The notes under the pieces were generated by a model that was not told the DNA's origin, did no database searches, and saw nothing but the letters and a program-made list of their open reading frames with translations. Positions 43,158 through 55,723 of a DNA stretch of 64,000 nucleotides are shown piece after piece; position 1 is the first letter of the stretch; each line of letters opens with the position of its first letter. Source of the DNA: Undaria pinnatifida (lineage: Eukaryota > Sar > Phaeophyceae > Laminariales > Alariaceae); assembly GCA_012845835.1 (NCBI GenBank), contig JABAKD010000025.1, forward strand, positions 957,001-1,021,000, given 5' to 3'. The translations under genes were made by a program, and so were the position numbers.

Positions 43158-46100
43158 CTGCCATCGATGCAGTACAAACGATCAGACACCCCAGCATGAA
43201 ACCATCGACCTCCTTGGCTGACAAACAAATGGCCGCTGCTGTATGGATGAAGATAGGGGTGGGAACATTGGGTTTACCACGCAAAAGCTAGATCCTGAAC
43301 GCTAAAAGATGTTTTACATACAACAAATGGCTACCTCGAACACCCGTATTTGGTGTTGCCGAAAAAGGTGAATCGGTGATGTATGATCATACTCCCAATC
43401 GAATAGTCTAACACGAAGCCGAAGGGTTATGGAAGGTCAAACAGAAGGCAATAACGCCCACCTGCCCGAATCTGTCACGACCATCTGGAACACCCTAGTC
43501 CAAACACGATCAACAAAAACAGGATAAGGCAGTCTTACGTTTCTGTCTCAAGCAAACATTCCGCCTGATTTCATTTATCGCTGCAGCATAATCACCGCAA
43601 ACGGGTAACATTGAAGCTCACCAAAAATGTTAGCAGCAACCCCGCTGCCAAGTGCCTCGACCACGCTGCCCTCTTTGCAGCGACCCCGGCAGACCCCACC
43701 CCTGCCCGACGCATTGCCATACGGTACGTCAAGGCCAGTACAGCCGTCAACACTAAAGGCGCCAGTGTTGTAAGTAGCAGTCGTTGATAAAAGTTTATTG
43801 ATGGCAGGAGACACGAGGCCGAGAATAGATCCCCGATGTCGAAGTTTGCGACGTTGATCCACGCCAAGAAACGCGCGTAAGACGCCGGGAACTCGATCCC
43901 GGTTATACTGGAGCATACCGTGAGAATCTGCCACACCACCACCAGGATTTTGAGCTTGTTCAGCGGCAACATCGACACCAAGCGTTTAATCTTCTCGCCA
44001 AGGCCACATCCCTTTGGCTTTCCGCCATTGGTGTATTCCATCGTCCCCTTCCTGCCTGCGGGTCGGCTTCCTTGGGCTGCGACGGCTGCAAGCCGAGTGT
44101 CTCGACGGGCGGACACCCCCGCATACCTAGGCGGGTTTCTGGTCGTCACGTCAGACAGTTCATCGTCCGAGCCAGGGACAGTGCCGAGTGGGCCGGATCG
44201 CGTCCCATGAAAATCGTCAAGCTCACAATCAGCCGTCGAAAGGCGCGTTCTGGGACCAGCAACAGCATCGTTACCACCGCAGTGTTTAGCCTCCGCCGCA
44301 AACGACACCGCCGGAACGACTGTCGCATCCAAGGAATAGTCTCTGGTGCGTAGGTTGGGTCTGTTTCGGTTTGATTCAGAGTCCAACCGAAGAAAAGCGG
44401 TTGCATCTAATGAGTCCATTCTGTAACCCGTTTCGGAAATACGTCGTTCGTCTAATGGTTCCTGCTGTGCGGACGACCCAACGCTGGATGCCCTTTTACT
44501 GGTGGAGAACGTTTGGCCGACGGAATGGCGGACCATGTCGACAGCGTCAAGCCCCCCAATGAGAAACACCGCTGCCAAGAGTCCCAGCAGGAAAATAACG
44601 ACTACGACCACCGAAGCCATCGCGAAGAGCAAGTGGGTCTTTGTGTTGTCGCAGGAGTAGCAAGTATTGCTAGCTCCTCTGCCATACCCTTCGGAGCACA
44701 CGGCACAATCTGAAACGAAAGCAGCGTCGTTGCGTTGAAGACGCTGAATGAGAAAGATGCGCATGCGTACATATCAACCATGGCCACTGAAGGGCAGCGA
44801 CGTCTACAACAAACAACTAACTAACTACTAAGTAATGTCTCAGTGAAACTGCTGCTACTTCCGGAGAAGCTTGTTTTGTGTAGTACAGCCGCAAGACCTC
44901 TAACCGTTTATTTTATACACCAAAGATCGGACATGTGAAAAAAATACGTAAACAAAAACATATATCAAACTGCAACATCAACCAAACCACAGATATCTCA
45001 ACGGAAAACCTCGTCGCAGCCACTTCCAGCCGAGCGGTTTGTACCGCACGGTTATACGTGAACTCACATGGACCCTGGTACCCGTCCTTGCAGTAGTCGT
45101 CCGAAACCAATATCTCCTTCGCGCCAACGCACGCCTCTGAGTACAGGCATTGGTGAACTACCAGAGATTCGCTGTTCGGCCGCCAATAACCCTGAAGTAT
45201 TGGCAACGAGGCCCGCGTTGCCCCCGGACTAGTGCAATTCACCCCTTCCTCGCCCTCGATGGTTGAGCACTGCAGGCACGAGACGTCGTTTCCGTTGGAT
45301 TCCAGCGGCATGGCGTACTCATAAGCGTGACAAAGGTAGAATGTCATGATAACGTTCAACCTAGCGGCAGTCGTTGAGTTGGAGTGGGATGTTACATTGA
45401 AGACATTCGTAACTAACCCCCCGACGTCCTGCGTCGAGGGGGCACCCGTAACCTTAACAGTGACGGATCCTCCCGGAGGCAGAACCCCGCTGGATGGTAC
45501 AACGTCCAAGTCTAGCTCCCCCCCCTCGAACAGCAGGTCCCAGATGGCCATCGTGGTCCCGGTTGCCGCTGATGACACCGAAAGCTCGTACGACACCGTA
45601 TCTGGGCTGTAGGTCACGGTATCTGGAGATGATTGGAGCCTGAGGGACAGCTCGCCACCATCGTGTAGACATTCCCCGCCCTCGACACACTCGCACAGTA
45701 CTCCTAGTACACTGTCCACGCACTCCCCTGTGCCGCACGCATTTGGATCGCTGCAAACCAAAGCACGGTCAACCAGCGACGGGGAGTCGTTAACTATGGC
45801 GTTTTCGAACGTGACGCTACTGACCATGGCGTTGCGGATCTCGGCGTCCGAGTTGGGCGAAATGACTGCAAACAGTGCGGAGCTCCCACTGAAGTCGCAG
45901 CTGTTTAAGACCAGGGAGCCATTAGCTGAGTTGTCGTTGAAAACAACGGTGTCGCCCAACCAGCCGTCGAACACGCATTTCTCCGCAGCAAGCGTGCTGT
46001 TGTCGTCCAGCTGTACCGCGCGATTGAAGGAGTAATCCTGCAGGCCAACACTCGATTCGAACGTGACCCCTGTGGCGACGACAGAGCTAGCGGCCACGTA

Positions 46101-48277
46101 AACTACGCTGCCACCCGAGGCCACGTTGTCGGTGACGTTCAAGTCCTCGAAAGCGGCGGTCTCCACGTTCGTAAGGTAAATGGCCGCTCCTTGGGGCGAC
46201 TTGTTGTCCACCAAGTGGCAGCTAGAGGTCACCAGCGTGCTTTCTCGGGCGTAAATGCCCCCGCCTTGATCGCCGGCGTAGTTTCCCGTGATGGTCGCCC
46301 CCGCACATGTGAAGCTGCCACCTTCCTCAGCGAAAATGAATCCGCCGTAGTACCTGAAGGAGAGCATACCGACCGCCGACATGGAGGATATCCAAGAGTA
46401 AACGTGGCGCATGAGGTTTCGCCTGAATAATTGTTCTGAACCCCGGCCACATAATGCTGACGCAACTACGGAGATATCGAAAGACTCCGCCTACAGCCAA
46501 ATGAATGCCCGCATCGAACCTAAGGGGAAATATGGGGTTAAATATCTTCCCATCACATGCAGTACCTCCAAGCTCACGCTAGAGGCCCACAACGGAAGAG
46601 AGAATGCACATTAAAACGAACCACCGCCACAAAGGTGACTTTCGTATTCGCAAGGCTGGCTCACATTGCTCTATTGTTTTCGAACGTGCCCCCGGTGACT
46701 TTAGCCAACGTAGATTCTCCCCATAAAGCGATCGCGCCACCCATTTCGAGCGCCCTGTTGTTTCGGAATGTCCCTCCCTCGATGGATATATCTGACGCCT
46801 CGTCGCCGTTGACGTATAGCTTTTTGGACATGACAACGAAAGCGGCGAAGAGTTTTTCAACAACGTATACACCGAGGCACCGGTGGAAAGGGTTCCCCTA
46901 TTTCCTCGGGCTGGGTTGGGCCATTCACAGGATTGGGTCAATATCCTCTCCAAGACGGGCTTTAACCTAGTTCGCTGGCGCAGAACATCACAATCCTGCT
47001 AAAACAATACGAACTAATGACGCGGTGATAAGTATCGCTAAGCCGAACAACACAGCATAGAAAGGTACTCGGGCGAGAGTGGCATATATATAACGAGGCT
47101 ACTAAGGTGACAAGCACGATGCAACCGTAAACTTGGTTTTTGTCAATGGGGTACTGGACTTTACCGGTGGATCTATAAGCACGCACCTAATTCGTAACGT
47201 TACAAAACAGCTTTCCGTCACGCCGGCCCCTCGGTCACACAGAAATTGCACCTATCCAGACATAGTATGGTGGAGGAGCCGGCATAACTCAAATGCGATG
47301 CTGCGAAAACGATAACGACAAGGTTCGCTGCTTTACAGGTCCACGCAATGTCGCCATTGCGTTTGACCTAGTACGCTCATCGACCTTACTAGCATATGCG
47401 GTGTTCCTGGCGGCCGAGCAACTTACCGCACCACCTCTCCTTGTTGCAATGTTATTTTCTATCCACCCCCCTGTAATCGTAACTGTGGAGTCGCCTTCAG
47501 CGTATATGAACCCGCCTCTGATGCTGGTTTGTGCTGTGAAGTTGCCGCCATTAACGCTGATATTGCAGCCCTCACCAGCAACTGGGCGTTGGGCGTTGGG
47601 ACAACAGGAAATGCAGGGTCAACGAGAGATATGCAGGGCCAACGAGAGGGTAAAATCGATCAAACCGACGGCCAACAATGCAGGTACTCGCATGCAGAGC
47701 AACGAAGTTGGGCCGTCGCCCATCAAGCTTGACCTACTATCGTAGAGGCCCCAGTCGTGTGAACCAAATACGTAGATGGGTGGCGCTGGTAAAAACGCTG
47801 AATCTGCAGAATCATATTTCGGATAACGTTGGTAGTGTGTGGCCGACGCTAAAGCGAGACCGCAATTCCAACGCGAGCATATCAAGGTATTCTCGAGCCA
47901 ATCGATGTGGTATCAGCTTCCACCTCCTAAACGTGCTGTTCGTCGTGCTCCATGAGCACCCAACACGGCCATCAGGGCCTTTCGTTGAGTTGACAAGTCT
48001 ATATTTCGGGGCCGGACGTATATTTTGATGTATCGGTGCCGGTTAGAGCGCCGTTAAAGTAGTACCGCCGCCACACAAGAATCGCTACCGAGTGACGACA
48101 TGGGTTGCACTCACGTATACTGCCTCCGTTTGAGGCCGAGTTCTGTAGCATGACCGTGCCATCGTTGATAATTCCCGTGCCCATAACATAAAAGCAGCCG
48201 CCGTGGTTTTTCGCTGAATTCTCCTTGCAGAGAACATCGTTGAAGATGACCGTTCCATTTGCATCCCAGCCCAGCAC
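40603..48277 (-). CDS. Gene B: paralogue of gene A, 5'-incomplete
   Basis: Nine exons on the - strand in transcription order: 48277-48115, 47581-47427, 46819-46665, 46353-45068, 44709-43622, 43157-43005, 42524-42239, 41736-41546, 41187-40603 (4062 nt, 1353 residues plus stop, all phases consistent). Each matches an exon of gene A in order, phase and nearly in length. Domain order is the same: beta-helix rungs, EGF-like, GYWR/GP-C-AVC Cys module, about ten transmembrane helices. The exon encoding the signal peptide and first helix block (gene A exon 1) is not found between 48278 and 64000. It either lies beyond the window, as gene A's 12.5-kb first intron would allow, or was not duplicated. 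B differs by a C-terminal tail about 130 residues longer. Role inferred as for A. Confidence 0.84.
42700..42948. mobile_element. 249-bp MITE-like TIR element in an intron of gene B
   Basis: Left terminus ACGCGTGCTACGATAGAGGT (42700-42719) and right terminus ACCTCGATCGTAGCACGCGT (42929-42948) are inverted repeats with one mismatch. It has no coding capacity. No clear target duplication is seen outside the TIRs; the outer ACGCGT is itself a palindrome and may hide one. Relatives lie at 53201-53929 and, decayed, at 36250-36485. Confidence 0.78.
43622..44709 (-). CDS. Gene B exon: Cys module end, TM1-TM4 and cytoplasmic loop
   Basis: 1088 nt. CAVCSEGYGRGASNTCYSC completes the Cys module, followed by TM1 (LLFAMASVVVVVIFLLGLL), a polar loop of about 190 residues (longer than in gene A, rich in Ser, Arg and Asp, probably cytoplasmic), MLPLNKLKILVVVWQILTV (TM2) and two further helices. 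The loop is the least conserved part of the pair, whereas the helices align nearly gap-free. Confidence 0.88.
45068..46353 (-). CDS. Gene B exon: last helix repeats, EGF-like and Cys-rich module
   Basis: 1286 nt opening YYGGFIFAEEGGSFTC, then AGDQGGGIYARES, SPQGAAIYLT, an EGF-like stretch (CSDPNACGTGECVD... CECVEGGECL), the SPDTVSYELSVSS segment, and GYWRPNSESLVVHQC with CKDGYQGP at the donor (GTGAGT). The partner in gene A is 21 nt longer. Several N-x-S/T sites support an extracellular location. Confidence 0.88.
46665..48277 (-). CDS. Gene B beta-helix exons (matching A exons 2-4)
   Basis: 48115-48277 (163 nt, LGWDANGTVIFNDV... GGSI), 47427-47581 (155 nt, NISVNGGNFTAQ... WIENNIATRRGGA) and 46665-46819 (155 nt, ISIEGGTFRNNRALEMGGA... 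GTFENNRAM). Donors are GTGAGT, GTAAGT and GTGAGC. The first two have exactly the lengths of their gene A partners; the third is one codon shorter. The acceptor before 48277 (TTGCTCAG) is good, so an upstream coding exon must exist or once existed. Confidence 0.82.
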
Positions 48278-50919
48278 CTGAGCAATGGAGTAGAATTAAG
48301 CACCACTTAAAAGAGTTTGGACATTTGCAGGGTATCTCCATATGCACATCTTTGTGCTAAGCGAAGTGGTAAGTGTTAATCGTGGTGCCATGGGTTGAAG
48401 TTGTTGAAGTAGACAACTGTAGTTGAATTAGACACATGTATGAAAAACCAAATTCAACATCGGTTACCGAACACATGGCACTGGCATCTCTTAGGTAAAA
48501 TGGGCAGCAAGCAACTTTTTTTTCCTGTCTGTTAACCTGTTGAAAGAAACACCCTGGCAAACATCACGGCAAGCCGGGACCCGGGCCACAGTAGAGGAGT
48601 CCCTCTTGAGAGCTAGTTTTGCAGTCACTTGAGGTCACTCGCGCGAGTATCCCCTATTTCTATGCGGCCTGAAAGAGTATGTGATGTGTTTAGAAATCGC
48701 GATATCAATCTACAATAGAATGGTAAGCTACACTGCGCGAGAAAAATCACCAAAGAAAGGGCTTTTCGTCCATGAGGTACTGTGTCACTCGTGCGAGTGG
48801 CTCAAGCCCGATGGTGAAAGGGGGTTACCCTCCCTAACGGAGCCTTGGTCACGGCCAAGCTTTGCAACCGGCCCCGTCGACCAAAGCCTGCATTCACACA
48901 GCAGTCAAGAACGATCGTCCGGCTACGGAAATTGAAGTATCTGCTTCCACAGCGATCGCTTTAGTGTTGGCTTTGAAACATTTTCCTGATTGGAACTCGA
49001 AAACACATTTCGATTGATAATGATTTAAACACATCACATGTACAATCGATATATCACGCCCAACCACGGCACCTCACGCGTTGTAAGGGTGCACGAGCGA
49101 ACGCAAAATCGCTTCTGTTTATAAAATTGGACTCTGTCTCTTGCGTAACACGCTAGTTTAGGCCGGACACCATCATAACGCTCACGTATTTGACTCAGGG
49201 CCGTTCGGGATTAACATCCACGTCAGCCGTTTTTTTTATCAAACTGTCGTACATATTCCGAAACCAGTTCAAGCAAATATGCCTAGATGAATCAAGAAAT
49301 ACGGTATCAGTACCACCACGTTTTCCAGTAGTTGCTGCATGGCTGTTGTTTCTCCATGTTGCTACGCACAGCTGACTTTTGAACCAGTGAAAATGCCGGG
49401 GGGGGAGGGGGGTACCAACCGTAAGACTGATCCAAGATAAAAGAGGACAGGGTGTTTGCTTGCCCTACGCCGCGTATCGTCTCGACGTGTCAGTCGTCAC
49501 AAATATAATGTAAACGTTTTAGGTCGTCACGGTCCACCGTTACGTGTTGTTTTACGGTCTTCTATGTGTGATGTGAAACGCCACAATGTGCCAGGTGCTG
49601 AGATCGCCACGTACGTGTCAACAATACGTCACGTTTACCACGCCCAAGGCTGTTCAACCTGCACGTGTTATGCCCGTTTTCAAATTGCTGCTGTAGATGA
49701 ATTGTCGGCTATATAGCACGCCTACCACCATCGCCCCGTACAATACGTACCAGGGTGCCGAATTCCATCTCGGCTTGGAGTTCCTACCGATTGTACGCCA
49801 CCATTTCCTTGGCGTTTCGAGGAACTAATATTCAATTAACATCAACGCCTTAGCTAGACAAGGTATCACGCGGAGGTAATTCTAGTCGATAGAAATGAAA
49901 TCTTGCGGTATAGTCTACGGTATACCTTGTATGACGGTGTATATCTCCCTCCACATTGTATATTACACCACTGGAGTACATTATCAGGATGATTATCTAC
50001 TTCAAATGCCAAATCAACCACGATAATTACCACCCGGGTACGTCGTTCATCACACCCCTTGCGGTATCACGCCTCACAATTGGTATGGCACCGCCAAGAT
50101 ATCTGCTCCCTCGAAATGCGGCAAGGGCACGACAGCAACCTACCGGTACATGTCAATCTTGCACGTCGGCCCAGACCAAAACGCAACTATAATCAACCAT
50201 AGATCTGACACCAACCCTGACACCATTTTTTAATTTCGGGGGCTCGAGGTCCACCCGGCCAATCGCGCGACTCCGCGGCGTGTTTGGAATGTGGAAGTAT
50301 TTGGTTTCAGTTTCACTATGGATGTTGAATTTTCGTACGGCGGGCGGTGATGACGGTATGAGCACCACTGTCGCCATGAACAGTGCGAAGGCGATACTAC
50401 TGTACACCCTGCGTAACGCTCCTACTGCTTCGAAGTAAAACAGTAGGTGCATTCGGAACCCATAGTCTAATGGATGTGGCCCCCCATGTTAGTTGGGTGT
50501 TGTCATCTGGCGTTTTGCTGAATGAAGCTGGCTGTCTGATTTGCTTAGTTTTCGTTCTTTCTCGACGTTAGTACTCTGCTCAACGTGTGGTACTTCTGGG
50601 TGTCTCTGCCCTATCCCTGCGCAGCACTTCGTTTTCATATACTTTCAAAATATCCCTTTCTTTGTGCTTTCTCCTGTGCTCTTCGTTCCGTATTATAATA
50701 ATCTTCATTCTTTGCACGTAGTCTGGCGTGTTCGGTTGCGTATGTTGCCCCCCGCATTCATTGCGTTGGGTATTGCATCGCCAAAATCACCTGAGTTTGC
50801 GTGTTTGCTACGACGTAGTGTGTGGTCATAGAGGTTGTATGCCCAGATGAGGCAGGCCCTGATCGTGCAATAGTACACAAAGGTAAATATTACATCAACA
50901 TAATTACACTCCAGCCTTG
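48278..50919. other. Upstream region or first intron of gene B
   Basis: No helix-repeat exon or signal-peptide exon is found on the - strand. Short open frames such as 50153-50452 (-) have no recognisable motif. The stretch is either intron 1 of gene B or intergenic. Confidence 0.45.
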
Positions 50920-51215
50920 AGATAAAAGATTTTGACAAAACTCATCTTTGCAGGCTGTGTGAGATACTCCGATCGCGCGTACTAACTATGGTTTGTGTGT
51001 CCTCGTTAAGGATATAGGTCGGCGACTCCTCTTGGAACTACAGTGTCGCTATTAGGGTCAACAGCGTGATGTTAGGCAGTCTGTTCGCGGCAACTATAAA
51101 ACCCATAATTTTTGAGGGGGACAAATCTGACACATCTGTGGAAGGAAATGCATCATATTATCAAGTGTATCCTGTTAGTCACATGTCCGGTGTGGGGAGG
51201 GCGGAGTTTTTTAAG
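50920..51215. repeat. Dispersed repeat R4, copy 2
   Basis: Copy of 36580-36860 in the same orientation. A partial third module starting TATAAATCCTCTGAGGGGAT lies at about 51271-51370 and matches 36955-36995. Confidence 0.8.
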
Positions 51216-51239
51216 GGTGTGGGGGCATGTGTTCGAAGA

Positions 51240-51530
51240 AGAGGGAGCGGGGCGGGGGGGGGGGGGGGGACTATAAATCCTCTGAGGGGATAAATCTGAC
51301 GGTTTCGGAAGGAACTTACTAGTTCATCATGTATATCCCGTAAGCCGTACAACCAGTGAGGAGAGGGCGGAGTGTTCGAGGGGGGGGAAGGGGGGGTTGG
51401 GGCAAAAGGTTTTTCAACAGCTTTAGGTCGCATAGTTGTAGGGGTTTGCTATCCGCGTGGTGCTAGGTCTAGGCGATGGTGCGGATGGTGGGGAAGGAGG
51501 GGGCGTTTGGGGGGGGGGGGGGAGGGGATG
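51240..51530 (+). repeat. Cluster of long G tracts
   Basis: Runs of about 10-15 G occur near 51255, 51380, 51390 and 51512, in purine-rich, G-dominated sequence. A similar run follows the first R4 copy near 36910. Such density on one strand is compatible with G-quadruplex formation. Confidence 0.6.
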
Positions 51531-52495
51531 AATTGGAGAATCGGCATATATATAATATCGGTGGAAACATTAGGTCAATGCGAAGAAGACCCAATATCAC
51601 CGTCCCCAAAGTATGATGCCATCTTTCGGTAAAACGTTGTGATCAAACTCAGAACGAACACCCAATTATTCTCTGGAGCACGCTGTACATCACATCCCCG
51701 GATGGGGACAGGCCGGGTCGACATACACACGCATCCGTATACAACGGCAGCTTGCGCTGCCGGGGTTGTAACGAAGGCCAGTGATAGGGACAGCTTACGC
51801 TATACCTACAATGGGACCCGAAGGGTGCGCAAGCTAGCGTTGGGCTGCGAAAGCAACTGAGTTAAATCGACACACGACACGTATGAAAATACGTGGAAGT
51901 GTGGTGAGTTGAAGCTAAATTTTTCCCGACCCGCCGGAGGATGAAAAAAAAAACACACACACACACGTGAGGGTCACCCCTGAGAATATGACAGGGAGTG
52001 ATTGATCGATTGATCGTCAGCTTACTTGGTTAAGCTCAAAACAGTAGACAGGAAGTCTCTTGCGAAAGTGCCGTACCGCTGTCCAACCATGTAATTCCCA
52101 TGTTTACCTCTGTGTCAACTGTGTGGTAGGATCAGCCGAGGTAAAGTATTGTTCTATCTTCCGCCACATTTTGGTTAAGTAGATTGACGAGTGCCGATGG
52201 TAACAATACATTCAACACTGGGCGTTACATAAGCAAGAACAAAAAAAGAACTTGTAGAATCTGTTCACACACACCCTACCCTCCATGATGTCACACTTGA
52301 TGGTCATGTTAATTCTTCCCGGTCAAGAAAACCGGTGGGACCGATTGTACCTCGGAGTTATTCCGACGGCGTTCACTAGTAAAAAAACGCCTGAGGAAAT
52401 TTCCTCAAACCCAACGTTACTGTGTGAGCGGAGGCCGAGTCTCTAATACCAATACCAGGTAGCCAGTACATGGTACGATATGAGCTGATGCTGCA

Positions 52496-53143
52496 TTATT
52501 GTACCACATCACGCTCACATACCCCGCCGGAGCCACCCAGCTGGCTGTGTGAGATCGGATGCCTCTCGTGATAAACGTGTGGAAGCACTTGTACTGTACT
52601 TAATTCATCAAGGGCTGAAGGTCGTGGCAGAAGTGGGTTTGGGGCGCGTAAGACACGGCGCACCCGCGGTGCACGGACCTCGACAAACGCTGTTGCGGCG
52701 ACGTCGTATTGATGTGCTTGGTAGGGGCGTGACTTGAACGAAGGTCGGCACCGTTGACGAGGATTGATAGGTGCGGCCTGGAATGGGCCGACGTTCACCA
52801 AGCGAGAAAGCTGCATCAAGCGGCGATGTAGACGTAGATACCTACCGCCACCGAGTGGAGATCGTCTTCGACAAGCCTCCTTTCCGTGGGCGACAACGAA
52901 TACGTTAAAATCCAACGAGCAAGGAGGCCACGGGCGGCAGTATATCATGCGACGTGCGAAGCAGATTGATGGGGCTACAGAATAAAGGATGCCCCGATCA
53001 GCACCAGCGACAATGTGAGGTTGGCCTCGCAGACGGGGGCAGGCGTTCTCCAATTGGACCCCGTCGAGTTTCAAGGGTGCTACCCTTGATCTTCGGCATA
53101 AGGCATACTGTAGATGGGACGATAATAGTTGCAGTTCGTACAC
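52496..53143 (-). other. Unrecognised 215-codon open frame
   Basis: The longest stop-free frame in the right third apart from gene B. Arg- and Pro-rich, no transmembrane segment, no domain that I recognise. The + strand also has open frames here. It ends about 60 bp before a block of GATAGGCGCGAT-type repeats (53149-53200). It may be a remnant of a mobile element, since it lies next to one, but nothing proves this. Confidence 0.2.
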
Positions 53144-53200
53144 CCAGATGATAGGCGCGATATGATGGGCGTGATAAGATAGGCGCGATTATAGATAGAT

Positions 53201-53929
53201 GCGTGCTACGATAGAGGTAGCAGTTTTCGTGTGACATGAAAGGGTTCCTATTCAAGGAGCTCCTTCACCCAAAATCGACGTTAATATCACTGTAATAGTA
53301 TCATACCAGTATCATACTAGTATCATACTAGTATCATGGTAGTATGGTACTATTATCATGATAGTATCATAGTACCATAAAAGTATCATAATAGTATCAT
53401 GATAGTATCATACTAGTATCATAATAGTATCAAAAATAGTATCGTACAAGTACCAAAAAATGTATCGTACTAGTATCATAATTGTATCATATTAGTATCA
53501 TAATAGTATCATAATAGTCTCATAAAAGTATCTCAATAGTATCATAATAGTATCATAACAGTATCACAATAGTATTATAGTAGTATCATAATAGTATCAC
53601 AATAGTATCACAATAGTGTCATAATAGAGAAATAATAGCATCATACTACGATCATGATAGTATGACAATAGTATCATATTAGTGTCATAATAGTATCGTA
53701 GTAGGATCATACTAGGATCATACTGGGATCATAAATAGTATCATACTAGTATTATAATAGTGTCATAATAGGCCATTGTTTGAATGAATTTCGATGAATA
53801 CCTAGGCCATGGGATTGTTTATCCGGTAGCACTTTTGTTTCTCCAAATCGGATTGGGGGAGAGGTCTTTAGCTCCAAAATCGAGGAACTTCAGAGAAAAA
53901 GAGGTGCACCTCTATCGTGTAGCACGCGT
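53201..53929. mobile_element. TIR element of the ACGCGTGCTACGAT family, expanded by a minisatellite
   Basis: Left terminus GCGTGCTACGATAGAGGTAG (from 53201) and right terminus ACCTCTATCGTGTAGCACGCGT-like (53908-53929, with a 2-base insertion) are inverted repeats. Both subterminal regions match the 249-bp copy at 42700-42948 (AGCAGTTTTCG; CTCCTT.ACCCAAA; TTTATCCGG). The extra length is an 11-bp repeat array in the middle. Confidence 0.75.
53290..53775. repeat. 11-bp minisatellite AGTATCATAAT
   Basis: About 40 variants of AGTATCATAAT/AGTATCATACT run head to tail for nearly 500 bp, entirely inside the TIR element. Substitutions accumulate evenly, and a short inverted segment (GGTAGTATGGTACTATTATC) sits near 53338. 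Confidence 0.9.
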
Positions 53930-55723
53930 CGAAAGAAAGCTGGATACAGTGCACTGACGTTCTCGTCGCCCAGAGGTGGCCACAGGCTCGATGGTCTGTA
54001 TTGCTCCGGGTGCCCATGAAGAGGGCTTGTCTCTGAGTTTCCTCCACGTGGTTTACGTGTTTGGTAATTTTTCAATGCGGAGGCAGAAACCCCCTTCTGC
54101 GATGATTACGGTTATACTGTGAAGGAAACCAGGGGCGCGGATCGGTGCGTGCTATACCTTCATGCTATAATGTGATATTACATTAGCTAATTGTTCTAAT
54201 GGTCAGCCGGCTGTATACCGTTACTAACTTTCACCCTTCAGGGCGATTTACGCGTAAGGTAATTACGGATTAAACAGTTTGGCGGTACGGGTACGAGTCG
54301 TGTACTCGCGAAATGGTAAAAGTCGGATATTGACAGCACTACAGAACGCAGCCCTGTCGCGCATAGCATAGCGTAATAGCGCGGACCTGGACTACGTTGG
54401 CGGCTGCAGCCTGTGTACCCAAGTCGCGCGAACACTCTAGTACAACTGTACCAAAAAATGTAGCAGTTTCGCTTTTTTTCTCACCAACGCATCCATATAA
54501 AGGGGTTGACACTGGCATGTCAGGTACGTCGCTGCTTGAAGCGTCAAATTACTGGTTGAGCCTGGCACCAACGCTGGGATGTATTTTATGTGATGCATAG
54601 AAGTCGTCAGTATTACCACGCCATACTTTAATACGGAAACGCATGAAGTGTGGTTGCTGGTGAGAACCTCGTGGGCTATGCCCTAAGGGCAAGAGCAATA
54701 GGAGGAGTATTTCGCATCAGAGAGCGTTCTGACTTGCACGAATTAGCTAAAAGGCACCCCCTATCAGAACGCTGAGGGACGATGAGGCTCGTTACCCTAT
54801 CGCCACACTAAGTGTAAAGGCATGTTTTTTGTTTTCGTGGCACTTCCAACACATTCACCCCGTACCTGTCGGTGGTGCAGGAGTGGGGAAAAGGGGGGGC
54901 TAAGTGGCGCATTCTACTGCGGCATTACTGTACCCCCTTCAGACACCTGTGCAGCTTCGTACAAAAACGCCTAAAAGAAAACACCTGCGTACGACACAGA
55001 AGTCAGAGCTGGCCATACACTCAGCTGAATTAACCCACCGTTACAATTTCTCTACTATAGCTACTCTTGGGTGCATACCTGGTATCTGTATCACCACGAC
55101 CATCCCAGCCACCATGAACTTCTGAAGAATAATCGAAAAAGCAGTAGCCAGACATGGAAAGGGCTGCAACAACAGTATGCCCATAATGTAGCGCTCGCGC
55201 GTCCAAGCAATAAGCAGGGACACAGAAAGCGTTAATTTTTTGAAAGGCTGGTGTGAAGGAGTAGTCATGAGTCGTTCCAGGTCAAACTTGCCCTAACGTC
55301 CGCGAAAACGAAGAAATCTAAATTACCTACCGAAGTAAGAAACACTTTAAAAATTCAAGGGCCAATGATCAGGTTGTTCGTTTTGCCGCGAAGAACACCC
55401 CTACCATATTTGTTCATTCTACAGTTCTCAAAAACCGGCGTGTGATAGTGCGAAGACGCAATCTCATGTTTCTTGCTGGAACCAGCTTGTATCGGACAGG
55501 TGGTATCATCTGTTTACATTTCGAGCCACCCATCAGTAGCCCCGTTTCTAGAGATGTGAGTCGGCACGACTTAAGCTTCCGACTGCTATTAGTCGCTTCA
55601 TGGTCAACCGCGTAACGGAGGTGCCAATTTTCTGACTTACTGGGTTTCCTTAACTGTAGGAAAATTCTTGATACGGGGCACATATTTCAACATGAACTGC
55701 TGTGGGCCGCGGATACCCCTCAC
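53930..55723. other. Intergenic sequence, no supported gene
   Basis: Short overlapping frames only, none with a motif. A phrase at about 55495-55530 (GGTATCATCTGTTTACATTT) recurs in slightly changed form at about 62565-62595, which suggests another short dispersed repeat. Confidence 0.4.
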
